A stretch of 64,000 nucleotides of DNA from Antilocapra americana (GCA_007570785.1 ML664157.1:6073217-6137216), one strand, 5' to 3'; counted from the first letter of the stretch, positions 13,342 to 24,788 are shown. Made by a program: numbers and translations. The notes: generated by a model from the sequence alone, not told the origin.

Positions 13342-14718
13342 GTAAGAGCTGTGTTCATTTGATTTTAGGCCACATGCCTTACATATCAACATACAGTCAG
13401 CTATATTGTGTCTTTTATGGCAGAAATTAATCCATGCCCCTGATGAGACTGACTACAAATACATACACATATTTCAAAAAGGAACAGACATCAGAAAGTT
13501 AAAAAGTTGTTCAGGCTGCTGAATCACAGGGACTTAACTACTGGCTCTGGATTTTTCCCCTATAGTTAGTAGGGTACTAAGGAGGTGGACTTTGGGGTAA
13601 GAGGACTGGGATTGAATGTAGTTTCTGCAAAGTGGTAACTGTGTGATATTTTAAAGGATGTGAACTCTAAATATTAGTAATTTGCAAAACTCATCATTTA
13701 TATGGGGATTAAATGTTATAATATCTGTAACAGTGCTTGGAATGGTGCCTAGAAGCTAGTAATCCATTGAATAAAGCAACTATTGCCAGTTAACTATGAA
13801 AAGTAAGACAGAACTATCTTAAAATCCTTTTTAGAGCACTCTTTAGAAAGAGTAGGAAAAAGGTTTAAATTTTCCATAGAATATACTCTCTGTGAGAAGC
13901 TATTTAAACCTTAGAAAATAAAGAATTAATGGACTAATGCAATAAAGACTATGTCAAATTAGGATAATTTTATAAAGTTGTAAAATTAACTGTGGAGAAA
14001 CAAGTAGTAATAATGACTGATTTTTATAAAAAACAGTATGGGAGTTACTGAAACTAATCATTCCATAATTGTTTGTTGCTAGCAAAAGATAACAGCTAGA
14101 AAGCTTTCCCCCAAAACTGAACCAAATTAATCAGTTGAACTCTAAATTTTTATTATAAAAATATTACTCAGAGATTGCCAGTCACATTTTATGATTAGGA
14201 AAAATACATTTTTCAATAAATATCCTGTTGATCAAAACAAAATTTTTACTTTTGATTGTGGATCAGAAGTACCTGCCTTATTTTAGTATATGACTAAGAA
14301 TCAATGGTTATAGCCAGGGAACTCTACTCAATATTCTTTTGTAATAACCTATATGGCAAAATAATCTGAAAGGGAATGGACATATGTACAACTGAACCAC
14401 TTTACTATACACTTGAAACTAATACATAAATCAGCTATGTGCATCCTAAGTCACTTCAGTCATGTCTTTGTGACCCCAAGGACTGTAGGCAGACTCCTCT
14501 GTCCATGGGATTCCCCAGGCAAGAATACTTGAGTGGGTTGCCTTGCCCTTCTCCGAGGAATCTTCCCAACCCAGGGATCAAACCTGCATGTCTTATGTCT
14601 CCTGCATTGGCAGACAGGCTCTTTACAACTAACAGCACCTGGGGCACCCCAGTAGAAAATAAAAATTTTAAAAAAATTTAAATGGTAAATAAATTAGCGA
14701 TTCTTTTTCTGTCTACAG
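13342..14718. other. Copy A intron 3 with L1 tail and Bov-tA
   Basis: GTAAGA...CTACAG intron. A weak L1 3' UTR remnant near 14290-14440 is shared with copy B (37390-37600). A reverse Bov-tA at 14444-14640 is private to copy A. Confidence 0.7.
14444..14640 (-). mobile_element. Bov-tA SINE
   Basis: The reverse Bov-A body and tRNA head are present (AGTCACTTCAGTCATGTC ... CCTGCATTGGCAGACAGG). Copy B intron 3 lacks it. Confidence 0.88.
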
Positions 14719-14887
14719 CTACAGACTAGCCCCAAAGTGCCATTTTCCAGTTTAATTTGAAGATGTGTGCACTGCACTAAAATGTTTTTTACACCCCCAA
14801 ATTCTTGAAAGATGTGTAGATCCTGGAAGAACTGGTATCTCTGGAAACAGTACTAAAGGGAATTTAGCTGCAAGAGTGAACCAGTAG
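14719..14887 (+). pseudogene. AADAC: AADAC copy A exon 4 relic
   Basis: A Gln codon has become TAA at 14753-14755 and the last codon is TAG (14885-14887). One codon has been lost in frame. The nucleophile elbow at 14843-14857 reads G-N-S-T-K instead of G-D-S-A-G. Both splice sites are intact. Confidence 0.92.
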
Positions 14888-14944
14888 GTAAGATGTCCAG
14901 CATTTTCGCTTATTAGGTTTTTTTTTTTTTCCTGAAGTGATAAA

Positions 14945-15470
14945 TTCTTTTTTTTTATTAATTTTTTTAATTGTTTTTGCCATGCATTGTCATGATATCA
15001 CCATGGGTTTACATATGCTTCCCCTCCGGAACCCCCCTCCCTCCTCCCTCCCCCCCGGGAAATCTCGCTGCACCAGCCCCAAGCATCAATCCTCGGCTGG
15101 CGATTGATTAGACATATGATAATTAACATGCTTCAATGCCCTTCTCCCATATCATCCCACCCTTACCCTCATCCACAAAGTCCACAAGTCTATTCTATAC
15201 ATCTGCGTTCATTTTGCTGTCTCACATGTTGGGTTCTCGTTACCGTCTTTCTAAATTCCATATATATGAGTTAATATACTGTATTGTTGTTTTTGCTTCT
15301 GGCTTACTTCACTCTGGATAATGGGCTCCAGTTTCGTCCATCTGAGTAGAATTGCTTCAAATGAATTTTTTTTTAATGCTGAGTAATATTCCATTGTGTA
15401 TATGTACCACAGCTTTTTTATCCATTCGTCAGTTGATGGGCATCTGGGTTGCTTCCATGTCCTGTTTTCT
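14945..15470 (-). mobile_element. L1 3' end, reverse orientation, copy A intron 4
   Basis: On the plus strand it reads from a T-rich start through TGATATCACCATGGG, a C-rich tract, TCCATATATATGAG, GAGTAATATTCCA and TTGATGGGCATCTGGG. This is a bovine L1 3' region read backwards. It is absent from copy B. Confidence 0.85.
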
Positions 15471-16632
15471 TTTATCTCTTATTAAAAATTTTTGATTCTT
15501 ACTTCTAAATTATAAATACATTCTGTCAGTGTTTTTACTTTTACTTATTTTGAGGAACACTGAGGTGAACAATTTTATACTTTAATACTTTTGTAAAATG
15601 CTGATACAATTTCTTGTATAGTATATAAGGATTTTTAAGAAAGAAAATCAATAAATGATAGCAATAACTATAATTAGGAAATCAAAATATTTTATTTAAT
15701 CTGAGTATATTCATAATATATATTCCAAATGTTGTTTATTATAATATACTATAATATGTGTATGTATCTTACTAGAAGCAAATATAGGTCATCACTAAGA
15801 GAAGGCAACCTGATCCTAGGTCTCAATTTATTCCAAAATTAATTTTTCATTTCAGTAATCAATAGAGAGCTGAAGGTAAGCAGGTATATAGACAAAGAGG
15901 AAAGTAAGAACTAGTTACAGGGGGAAAAAATCACCCAGATTCAGATATTATTATCCTTAGAAAAAATGTTTTAGTAAAATCTGTTTAATAGAAATAAAAA
16001 TATATTTTAAAACTTAGAAATATGCTCATGGAAGAAGCTGTAAATTATGGATTATTGAAAAAATAAAGAAATAAAACTTCAATTTATAAAAAATATTAAC
16101 CTTCAAAGTTAAGCATTTAATATAGACTTTAAGATTATTTGTAGAGCAGTTTTAGATTCATGGCAAAATTGAGAAGAAGACAAAAATTTCCAAACTACCC
16201 TCTGTCAAACATACATATCTGCCTTCATTATAAACATCCCCACCCAGAGTGAGTCATTTGTCTCAGTTAATGAACTTATATTTACACATTATCATCATCC
16301 AAAGTTCATAGTTCATATTAGGGTTCGGTCTTGGTTTTGCAATGTAGATGTTTGTTATTATATTGACTGCAATACACTATAGAAATTGGAAGACAGATCA
16401 GAAAAATTGTAATACTGAACAGCTAGATTAAAAGAAAATACAAAATGAAAATAGACATTTAATTATATGGAGGAAAAGACTAATATGAATATATCTTTCT
16501 AATCTGAGGACAAAATGAGGACATATTTTTACAAACAAAGAGAGTTCACTACCCAGCCTACTGTCACTTTGGATTTTAAAGAGGATAATTTCAGGCAAAA
16601 GAACATTAACCCCATGTGGAGGACCAAAACGG

Positions 16633-17355
16633 CAGCAAAGGTCTCTCACAGTATGGTCCCCGATGTTAGCTAACGCTTGCCGTACTCTCTCTATGGCAAA
16701 AATGAACCTGAACTTTATTAACACAGCTGAAACAATCTGCAATGGTGGCGTCATCTGTGGGAAAAGAGATTTTATGTAGTTGATTTTCTGCTGTTGTTGG
16801 CAGGTCACTAGTCTCATGGTTATGGAAGCTGCACATTTGTTGGAGGAAAACCAAGAAACTGCTGGAAGTTTGGTTCTCCACGCAGCAGCCCAACACAAAC
16901 CAAGGATCCAAGATCAGACTGGGTCGTATTTTTGAAGCCTGTGCAATGTTCAATTGTGTAACAGAAACTGACAAGCAGGAAGCTTACGTACTCAGTGAGT
17001 GTAGTATGTTTACCTCTAAGAGACGGCTTCATTTTGAAGGCATGTGGTACCATCCTCTTGCTGATTCCCTTGTTGAAATTTGCTAGGGATTACAGTGAAT
17101 TTGGCTTAATTTGAAGCTTCTTTTATTCTCATAAGAATTTCGTGAAGTTGTCTCACCAAGGGTACCTCCCACAGAAATTTCCAGGCAAAAATAGACTTTC
17201 TTAATGCAGTTTTCCCAAATGGAAAAGCATACTGTATGAGACGCATGAATTCTGACTGTTGGTACTTTGTATACTTTGGATTTCCCAGAGAACTGGGTAA
17301 TCAATCAGACAGACCAAACCCTGGATGTTCTGATGAGTGAGCTTGACCCAGCAGT
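16633..17355. other. Unidentified 0.7 kb block in copy A intron 4
   Basis: Homology to copy B stops near 16632 (B 39025) and resumes near 17356 (B 44450). The block looks less AT-rich than its surroundings and contains several short open stretches, for example one of about 70 codons across 16880-17085 in the plus direction. None is a protein I recognise. There is no SINE, L1 or LTR signature and no clear target duplication. It may be a fragment of a retrocopy or old repeat, or ancestral intron lost from copy B. Confidence 0.45.
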
Positions 17356-18204
17356 CAATTTAAAGAAGAAAATCATATGGTTATCTTAATAAGCGTGAAC
17401 TGTTTACAGATAATACTCAGCATATATAAAGATGAAACAAAAGGAAATCATGAATAGAAGAGAATTTCCTAACTTTGAAAAAGTATATAAACAAAAACAC
17501 TTAGAAGAAACATCATTCTTATTGGGTAATTATTAAAAGTTTTCTCTTGAAAATTGGATGCACAATATTGTTATCAAATTGTACCTGAAGTCTTAGTCAG
17601 TACTCTGAATGAGTGAGCAGTACTAGTTTTCATTGTGGTAATCAGTTTGCCTTCTCTTAAATAGGCCAGTACTTTAGGCATATACAAGACAAAGTTGGTA
17701 GTGTTTGGAAAAACAATCTTTTGAAAGTCTGAAAATTTTAATTTATCCAAACATTACTGTGGGACAAAAAAGAAAAAAAACATGGGTTACTAGATACATA
17801 TCTTATGACTGGTAGAATAATCATTTTTTCTCAATGGAAGCACATGGCAGGAAAAAAATTTAAAAATTAAAAAAATGATAAAGTTTACTGTTCCTAGAAA
17901 GACAAGGAGTAGACCTAGAAAAGATAAAGCAGTGCTGAAAAAAATTAAAAATTAATAGTTTCACATGGTTTATACTCTTCCAAGATAAAACATCTTTTCA
18001 GTATGAGAACCATCTCCTTCCTATCACAATGTTTGTTGACATACTTAGATATTTAAAATAGTCTTAATAATGAAAAAGAGGACCAAATACCTGCAGGTTA
18101 CATAAGTATGCAATTCATATTATAATAAAAGATCCTTTAACAAGGTTTATGAGGAGAGTACTGATAGTTTTTGTTTTGAAAATTAAAATTTATAGTTAGT
18201 TTAT

Positions 18205-18480
18205 GGACATCAATGGCACCCTACTCCAGTACTCTTGCCTGGAGGATCCCGTGGATGGAGGATCCCGTGGACAGAGGAGCCTGGTAGGCTGCAGTCCATG
18301 GGGTCACGAAGAGTTGCACATGACTGAGCGACTTCGATTTCACGTATTGGAAAGGGAAATGGCAACCCACTCCAGTGTTCTTGCCTGGGGAATCCCAGGG
18401 ATGGAGGTGCCTGGTGGGCTGCCGTCTATGGGGTCGCACAGAGTTGGGCACGACTGAAGTGACTTAGCAGCAGCAGCAGC
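18205..18480 (+). mobile_element. Bov-A2 SINE
   Basis: Two Bov-A monomers follow each other, with a GACTTAGCAGCAGCAGC tail. It is in copy A intron 4 and not at this place in copy B, which instead has a 72-bp BovB tip nearby. Confidence 0.92.
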
Positions 18481-18634
18481 AACTACTACAATTTACTTGA
18501 TGTTAATATATTTATTCTTTACCAACTGTGTTTTTTAAGTTTTATTTTTAAGGATTTTTAAATTTAAGAAGGCATTTTTGCATTTTTTTCCATTAAAATG
18601 ACTTATACAATCAACATATCCTAATATTTTTCAG

Positions 18635-19229
18635 CTCTTAGAAGATCCAGATGTCAAGATCAAACTCAAGGTCTAATCTTTAATGTATATTGTTCTTCAG
18701 AATGTTGATTTTGATTTACCATCATATTTAGAAAATGCACATTAATCAGTTCTGTTGAAATCACTCACTGTCAGATTCTGGAGTGAATATTTTACCACAG
18801 ATAGATCATATAGAAAACAATGCTTTCCAACCAACACATTCCTCTGGAATCAAGCCATCTGTTCAAATTTGTTAATTGGAGTTCTTTGCTCCCTGAGAAG
18901 TTTAAGAAAGGCCACATTTATAAGACTCCAACTCAAGGTAGTACAGAGCTGGTTAAAAAATATCCAGGGATTCTAGATATGAAGCTTCACCTTCACTAGC
19001 TGATGGCCACAAGTTGCGTGGTTTACCCTTGATTTATGTCATCACTTGTCAATATGATGTCTTAAGAGATGATGGACTCATGTATGTTACTCAACTTTGG
19101 AATTCTGGAGTTCGAGTGGTCCATAACCACATAGAGGGTGCATTCCATGGAACACTTTCTTTTCTTTTTACTAAAGTTGGTTACACTGCAGTCAATCAAT
19201 ATATTAGTTGGCTACATAAAAACCTGTAG
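18635..19229 (+). pseudogene. AADAC: AADAC copy A exon 5 relic
   Basis: TAA stops lie at 18674-18676 and 18743-18745, and single-base deletions at about 18810 and 18983. From 18818 to 18935 the sequence differs from copy B by one base in 118, far closer than the rest of the pseudogene. The last 71 codons (19014-19229) are open and keep CQYDVL and the catalytic His region. AATAAA follows at 19243-19248. Confidence 0.93.
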
Positions 19230-19618
19230 TAAAATTCAGATTAATAAAGACAAATGTAAACCCCAGTCTTGTAGGAAAAGCCTGCAAAGAATTCATATTA
19301 AGAATTCATGTTTTATAGATCAGTATTCCTAAATCTACATGCATATAATTGTTGTTTTTGTCAATGAATGTTTTTTATACATTAGTCTCAGAGTGGATTC
19401 ACTCTTGTTTCCCAGAATATATTATTTTCTTTTTCTGTTATTTTTATCATTTTAAAAAGTCTGGGTTTCTCACATTCCTTTCATTTTCCTTGCTTGATAA
19501 ATGTTATTTCAGCTAGAAGAAATATGTGCTTATTTATCACAAAGGGTTTACTCAGCATGATTTCAGGTCTTTGGAGAAGATCCATTTGTTGCTATCACGA
19601 AAGAAGTTGTTGCTGCTG

Positions 19619-19828
19619 TTGCTGTTTAGTCACTAAGTCATGTCTGAATCTTTACCAGCCATGGATGGTAGCCTGCCAGACTCCTCTGACCATGGGATAT
19701 CCTAGGCAAAGGATGCTGGAGTGGGTTGCCATTTCCTTCTGCAGGGGATCATTTTGACCAAGGAGTCAGACCTCCATCTCCTGTATTATCAGGCACATTC
19801 TTTACCCTAAGCAACCAGGAAAGCCCAA
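19619..19828 (-). mobile_element. Bov-tA SINE
   Basis: A reverse Bov-A body begins after a short CTG-rich run (GTTGCTGCTGTTGCTG) and ends at the reverse tRNA head (CAACCAGGAAAGCCC). Confidence 0.85.
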
Positions 19829-19844
19829 ACATTGCCATTGGACT

Positions 19845-19975
19845 TCCCTTCACTGGTGGTTGAGTGGTTAACAATCTGCCTGCCAATGCAGGGAACATGA
19901 GTTCGGTCCCTGGTCCTGGAAGGTTCCACATGCTGCCAAGAAACTAAGCTGGTGCACCAGAACTATTGAGCCAAA
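19845..19975 (+). mobile_element. CHR-type tRNA SINE
   Basis: The sequence GACTTCCCTTCACTGGTGG, GTGGTTAACAATCTGCC, GGTTCCACATGCTGCC and CACCAGAACTATTGAG is the cetartiodactyl CHR-2 type as I recall it. Confidence 0.7.
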
Positions 19976-20115
19976 AACAGTGAAGTTAGCTGAGTATCTT
20001 CATATAAAACAAGCAAAATCATTGTGAAATAAATGAATGGATATGAATTTGACAAGAAGAGAAGCCCAGAAACATAATTTATGTATTATTATTATGTATA
20101 GTCTCTAAAATTTAT

Positions 20116-21360
20116 ACCTCAGCTCAGTCACTCAATCATGTCTGACTCTTTGTGACCCCATGGACTGCAGCATGCCAGGCTTCCCTGTCCATCACCAACT
20201 CCTGGAGCTTACTCAAACTCATGTCCATGGAGCTGGTCATGCCATCCAACAATCTCATCCTCTTCCATGCCCTTCTTCTCCAGCCTTCACTCTTTCTAAG
20301 CTTCAGAGTGTTTTCCAATGAGTCAATTCTTTGCATCAGGTGGCCAAAGTATTGAAGCTTCAGCATCTGTCCTTCCAATGAATATTCAAGACTGATTTCC
20401 TTTAGGATGGACTGGTTTGATCTCCTTGCAGTCTAAGGGACTCTCAAGGGTCTTCTCCAACACCACAGTTTAAAAGCATCAAATCTTTGGCACTCAGCTT
20501 TCTTTATAGTCCAACTCTCACATCCATACATGATTACTAGAAAAAATATAGTTTTGATTATATGGACTTTTGTTGGTAACAAATGTCTCTGCTTTTTAAT
20601 GTGCTGTCTAGGTCAGATTTCATGGCTGCAGTTACCATCTGCAGTGATTTTGGGGTCCAAAAAATAAAGTCAGTCACTGTTTCCATTGTTTCCCCATCTA
20701 TTTGCCATGAAGGGATGGGACGAGATGCCTTGATTTTAGTTTTCTGAATGTTGAGCTTTAGGCTAACTTTCACTCTCCTCTTTCACTTTCATCAAGAGGC
20801 TCTTTAGTTCTTCGCTTTCTGCCATGAGGGTAGTGTCATCTGCATATCTGAAGTTACTGATATTTCTCCCGCTAATCTTGATTCCAATTTGTGCTTCATC
20901 CAGCCTGGCATTTCACATGATGTCCTCTCATATAAATTAAATAAGCAAGATAACTATATACAGCCTTGACATACTCCTTTCGTGATTTGAAACAAGTCTG
21001 TTGTTCCATGTCCATGTCCATGTTGCTTCTTGATCTACATACAGATTTCTGAGGAAGCAGATAAGGTGGTCTGGTATTCCCATCTCTTTCAGAATTTTCC
21101 ACAGTTTTTTGTGACCCACAAAGTCAAAGGCTTTGGTGTAGTCAATAAAGCAGAAGGAGATGTTTTCCTGGAACTCTTTTGCTTTTTTGATGATCCAATG
21201 AATGTTGGAAATTTGATCTCTGATTCCTCTGCCTTTTTGAAATCTAGCTTGAACACCTGAAAGTTCCAGGTTCATGTACTGTTGAAGCTTGGCTTGGAGG
21301 ATTTTGAGCATTACTTTGCTAACATGTGAAATGAATGCAATTGTATGTTAGTTTGAACAT
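20116..21360 (-). mobile_element. BovB LINE, minus copy of a head-to-head pair
   Basis: Read on the minus strand it starts in the reverse transcriptase domain (frame at 20937-21311 with QKGRGIRDQI, FIDYTKAFDFV and MGIPDHLICFLRNLY) and runs to the BovB 3' end at 20116. Frameshifts and stops break it. Its 5' end abuts the 5' end of the plus-strand BovB that follows. Confidence 0.92.
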
Positions 21361-22997
21361 TCTAACAGAAGCAGAAGATACTAAGAAGAGGTGGCAAGAG
21401 TACACAGATGAACTATACAGAAAAGATTTTCATGACACAGATAATCACAACGGTAAGATCACTCACCTAGGCCAAACATCCTGGAATGCTAAGACAAGTG
21501 GGCCTTAGGAAGCATCACTACAAACAAAGCTAGTGGAAGTGATGGAATTCCAGTTGAGCCTTTTCGAATCCTGAGAGGTAATGCTGTGAAAATGCTGCAC
21601 TCAATATGCCAGCAAATTTGGAAAACTCAGCAGTGGCCACAGGACTGGAAAAGGTCAGTTTTCATTCCAATCCCAAAGAAAGGCAATACCAAAGGATTTT
21701 CAAACTACTGCACAATTGCACTCATCTCCCATGCTAGTAAAATAATGCTCAAATTTCTCCAAGTCAGGCTTCAACAGTACATGAAGCGTGAACTTCCAGA
21801 TGTTCAAACTGGATATAGAAAAGGCAGAGGAACCAGAGATCAAATTGTCAACATCCACTGGATCATCACAAAAGCAAGAGAGTTCCAGAAACACATCTAT
21901 TTCTGCTTTATTGACTACTCCAAAGCCTCTGACTGTGTGGATCACAACAAATTTTGGAAAATTCTTCAAGAGATGGGAATCCCATACCACCTGACCTGCC
22001 TCATGAGAAATCTATATGCAGGTCAGGAAGTGACAGAACTGGACATGGAAAAAGAGACTGGTTGCAAATAGGGAAAGGAGTGAGTCAAGGCTATATATTG
22101 TCACCCTGCTTATTTAACTTATATGCAGAGTACATCATGTGAAATGCCAGGCTGGATGAAGCACAAGGTGGAATCAAGATTGCCGGGAGAGATATCAATA
22201 ATCTCAGATATGCAGATGACACCACCCTTATGGCAGAAAGTGAAGAAGAACTAAAGAGCCTTTTGATGAAAGTGAAAAAGGAGAGTGAAAAGTTGGCTTA
22301 AACCTCAACATTCAGAAAACAAAGATCATGGCATGTGGTCCCATCACTTCATGGTAAATAGATGGGGAAACAGTGAAAAGAGAGAGAGATTTTATTTTGA
22401 GGGGCTCCAAAAAAAAATCACTCCAGATGGTGACTGCAGCCAAGGATTTAAAGGACCCTTGCTCCTTGAAAGGAAAGTTATGACCAACCTAGACAGCATA
22501 TTAAAAAGCAGAGACATTACTTTGCCAACAAAGGTCTGTCTAGTCAAGGTTATGGCTTTTCTAGTTGTTACATATGGGTGTGAGAGCTGGACTATAAGGA
22601 AAGCTGAGTGCTGAAGAATTGATTCTTTTGAACTGTCATGTTGGAGAAGACCCTTGAGAGCCCCTTGGACTGCAAGGAGATCCAACCAGTCCATCCTTAA
22701 GGAGATCAGTCCTGGGTGTTCATTGGAAAAACTGATGTTGAAGCTGAAACTCCAATACTTTGGCCACCTGATGAGAAGAACTGACTCATTGGAAAAGACC
22801 CTGATGCTGGGAAAGATTGAAGGCTGGAGAAGAAGGGGACACCAGAGGATGAGATGGTTGAATGACATCACTGACTCAATGGATATGAGTTTGAGTAAAC
22901 TCTGAGAGTTGGTGATGGACAGGGAGGCCTGGCATGCTACAGTCCATGGAGTTGCAAAGAGTCGGACATGACTGGGAGACTGAACTAGACTGAACTG
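21361..22997 (+). mobile_element. BovB LINE, plus copy of a head-to-head pair
   Basis: It starts in the linker before the reverse transcriptase and runs to the 3' end. The 21586-22071 frame has the RT fingers/palm ([16 protein letters not shown]). The catalytic YADD motif is encoded near 22209. Stops and frameshifts make it inactive. The matching site in unit B (about 47725) is empty. Confidence 0.93.
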
Positions 22998-23011
22998 ATT
23001 TTGTATTTCAT

Positions 23012-23217
23012 GCTTTGCTGGTGGCTCAGATGGTAAAGAGTCTGCCTGCAGTGCAGGAGACTGGGCTTCGCTCCCTGGGTTGGAGATAACCTGGAGAAGG
23101 AAATGGCAACCCACTCCAGTATTCTTGCCTGGAAAATCCCATGGACAGAGGAGGCTGGCAGCCTACCATCCATGGTGTCGAAAAGAGTCAGACAGGACTG
23201 AGCGACTTCACTTTCTT
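23012..23217 (+). mobile_element. Bov-tA SINE
   Basis: The tRNA head GCTGGTGGCTCAGATGG and Bov-A body are flanked by TATTTCAT on both sides. It is absent from unit B. Confidence 0.88.
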
Positions 23218-24628
23218 TCTTCTTTTCTTCTTATTTCATATTTAAGGCTGTTACAAATTGCAATACTTCCTTTGTCATTTTCATTTTCTTATTATTGATG
23301 TCAGGAATATAGAAGCACAATTGCTTTTATATATCGATCTTATGTCTCAAAACTTTGCTTTAATTTGCTTAGTAATTCTAAAACCTCTCAAGAAAATATT
23401 TATGACTTTCTATGTAGATTATCCTGCCATCTGTGAATAATTATCCTTAAAAATCTGTTTACTTTTTATGCATCTTTCTTGTCTTATTTTACTGTCTAGG
23501 ACCTCCAGTATAATGTTAGGGAAAGAAAGAGTGGTGAGAAAGGATACTTTTGTGTTTTTTCCAGTGTTTAGATTTTAATTGTTTGCTATCAAGTCTACTA
23601 TTTAAGTGTTTTATATTAGGTCTGTACTTTGGAGTTGCTTTTTACCAAGTTTATATATTCTCTTCTCCTTCAAGCTTGCTTGTTGAATTTGGGCCAAGAA
23701 AATAATTGCTGAATTTTGACTAATATGGTTGCTGTATAGATTGATATGATTGTATGCTTTTTTTCCTCTTTATTCAATTTATCTGGTTGTTTATTCTGCA
23801 AGGTTAATCAATTTTTTTTCTCCAGAGATGAAGTCCACAGTGGCATACAATTCTTTATACTTATTACTTTTTCTTTCTTTCTTTTTTAAGGACAGGTTTT
23901 TATTCCAATTAGAGACTCTTAATTGTGCTCTATAAGCATCAGGGTACATGACAGTCAGTAAATGACTTTGTAAATAAAACCCCTCATTTTTATCATCTGC
24001 CATCATGACTCCTCTGCTCTCTGCTAAAGAAAAGGAGAAAGCATCAATACAAAGTTCTGTCAGGTGGGGTAGAAATGCACAACAAAGAACACAGCACAGA
24101 GTCCTTTCATGTGTGAATTCCTCCCCAACCCCACAAGACCAACACTGTATCATTCCATTCAATCTATTACCAAGCCTATTATTTTGATAAAGGTCTTGGA
24201 GAACCTTTGTTTGCAGGGCAGGAATAGAGATGTAGACATAGAGAATGCATATGTGGACACAGAGGGAGAAACATTGGGAGAGGAGGACTGACATACACTT
24301 GTGGGAACCTCCTGTATAGCACAAGGAACTTAGCTTGGGGCTCTGATGTGACCTAGAGGGGTCAGATGGGGGTGGGTGGTAGGGAAATTCACGAGGGAGA
24401 GGATATATGTATACATATAGATGATTCACTTAGTTTTGCAACAGAAATTAGCACAATGTTGTAAAGCAATTTTACACCAATTTTTAAAAGTTAATGATTT
24501 GAAAAACATGAACATGTAGCAACAAAGAATAGCTATTGGGCCATAAACTAGTAACACTTTAGAAAATAGATCAGCCATGTAGCAGGGATATAGAATATGA
24601 TAACATGCCTCCCAGAACATGATAACCC
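23218..24628 (+). other. Intergenic A-B: L1 relics, no gene
   Basis: It is homologous to 47750-49975 between copies B and C. About 24195-24480 is an old L1 3' UTR (plus). Upstream parts look like diverged L1 ORF2. The open frame on the minus strand at 23791-24429 has no recognisable domain and crosses the L1 relic, so I do not call it a gene. Confidence 0.6.
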
Positions 24629-24660
24629 TGTCTGAAACACATTTATGAGTTGCTTTTTAA

Positions 24661-24788
24661 AAAATACGTGTGTATTTATTTGATTGCACCAGGGTTAAGG
24701 TGCAGCACATGAGCTCTAGGTTGAACCTGGGTGCCCAGCATTGGGAGTGCAGAGTCTTAGACAATGGACCCCAGGAAAGTTCCTCCTA
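24661..24788 (-). mobile_element. CHR-type SINE in the unit B LTR
   Basis: A reverse tRNA-SINE ends at ACCCCAGGAAAGTTCC. A SINE of the same type and orientation is at the same place in the unit C LTR (50013-50158). Unit A has the uninterrupted LTR there. Confidence 0.72.

Larger units (their letters stand above)
14888..18634. other. Copy A intron 4
   Basis: GTAAGA...TTTCAG intron, homologous to copy B intron 4 on both sides (15480-16630 and 17356-18200). It contains a reverse L1 3' end, a Bov-A2 and an unexplained 0.7 kb block. Copy B is longer here (8.0 kb against 3.7 kb), partly from a BovB insertion. Confidence 0.7.
11060..19229 (+). pseudogene. AADAC: AADAC copy A: inactivated gene lacking exon 1
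   Basis: Relics of exons 2-5 are at 11060-11280, 13273-13341, 14719-14887 and 18635-19229, in the same order and with introns homologous to copy B, so this is a duplicated rather than processed pseudogene. Exon 1 is absent. Lesions include a stop and single-base deletions in exon 2, a destroyed HGGGW, an exon 2 donor changed from GT to AT, Trp131 to TGA in exon 3, TAA and terminal TAG in exon 4, GDSAG changed to GNSTK, and two TAA stops plus two single-base deletions in exon 5. The Asp and His regions near the C-terminus remain readable. No functional esterase can be made. The order of the lesions is unknown; loss of exon 1 alone would remove the start and membrane anchor. Confidence 0.95.
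19230..20115. other. 3' flank of copy A with Bov-tA and CHR-type SINEs
   Basis: It is homologous to 46417-47725 after copy B. AATAAA at 19243-19248 is 14 bases past the stop codon. A reverse Bov-tA lies at 19619-19828 and a CHR-type tRNA SINE at 19845-19975. Confidence 0.7.

Noticed and set aside
16428..17053. Overlapping minus-strand frames of 156, 102 and 77 codons in copy A intron 4
   Set aside because: They overlap in different frames, lack recognisable domains and splice signals, and cover the unassigned block and flanking intron. I report the block, not a gene.
18460..18482. AGC triplet arrays at Bov-A2 ends (also 51010 and 61485)
   Set aside because: They could look like a repeat expansion or short array, but an AGC tail is the normal 3' end of Bov-A2.
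14719..19229. Copy A exons 4-5 as a shorter alternative gene
   Set aside because: Each exon has in-frame stops relative to the family frame, the nucleophile motif is lost, and only the last 71 codons are open, so no esterase fold could form.
22392..23114. Long minus-strand frame (240 codons)
   Set aside because: It is the antisense of a plus-strand BovB and Bov-tA. Such antisense frames recur at every BovB copy here and have no protein domain.
23791..24429. Minus-strand frame of 212 codons between copies A and B
   Set aside because: It runs through an old L1 3' UTR, shows no domain, and the homologous stretch before copy C (49260-49760) is not open.
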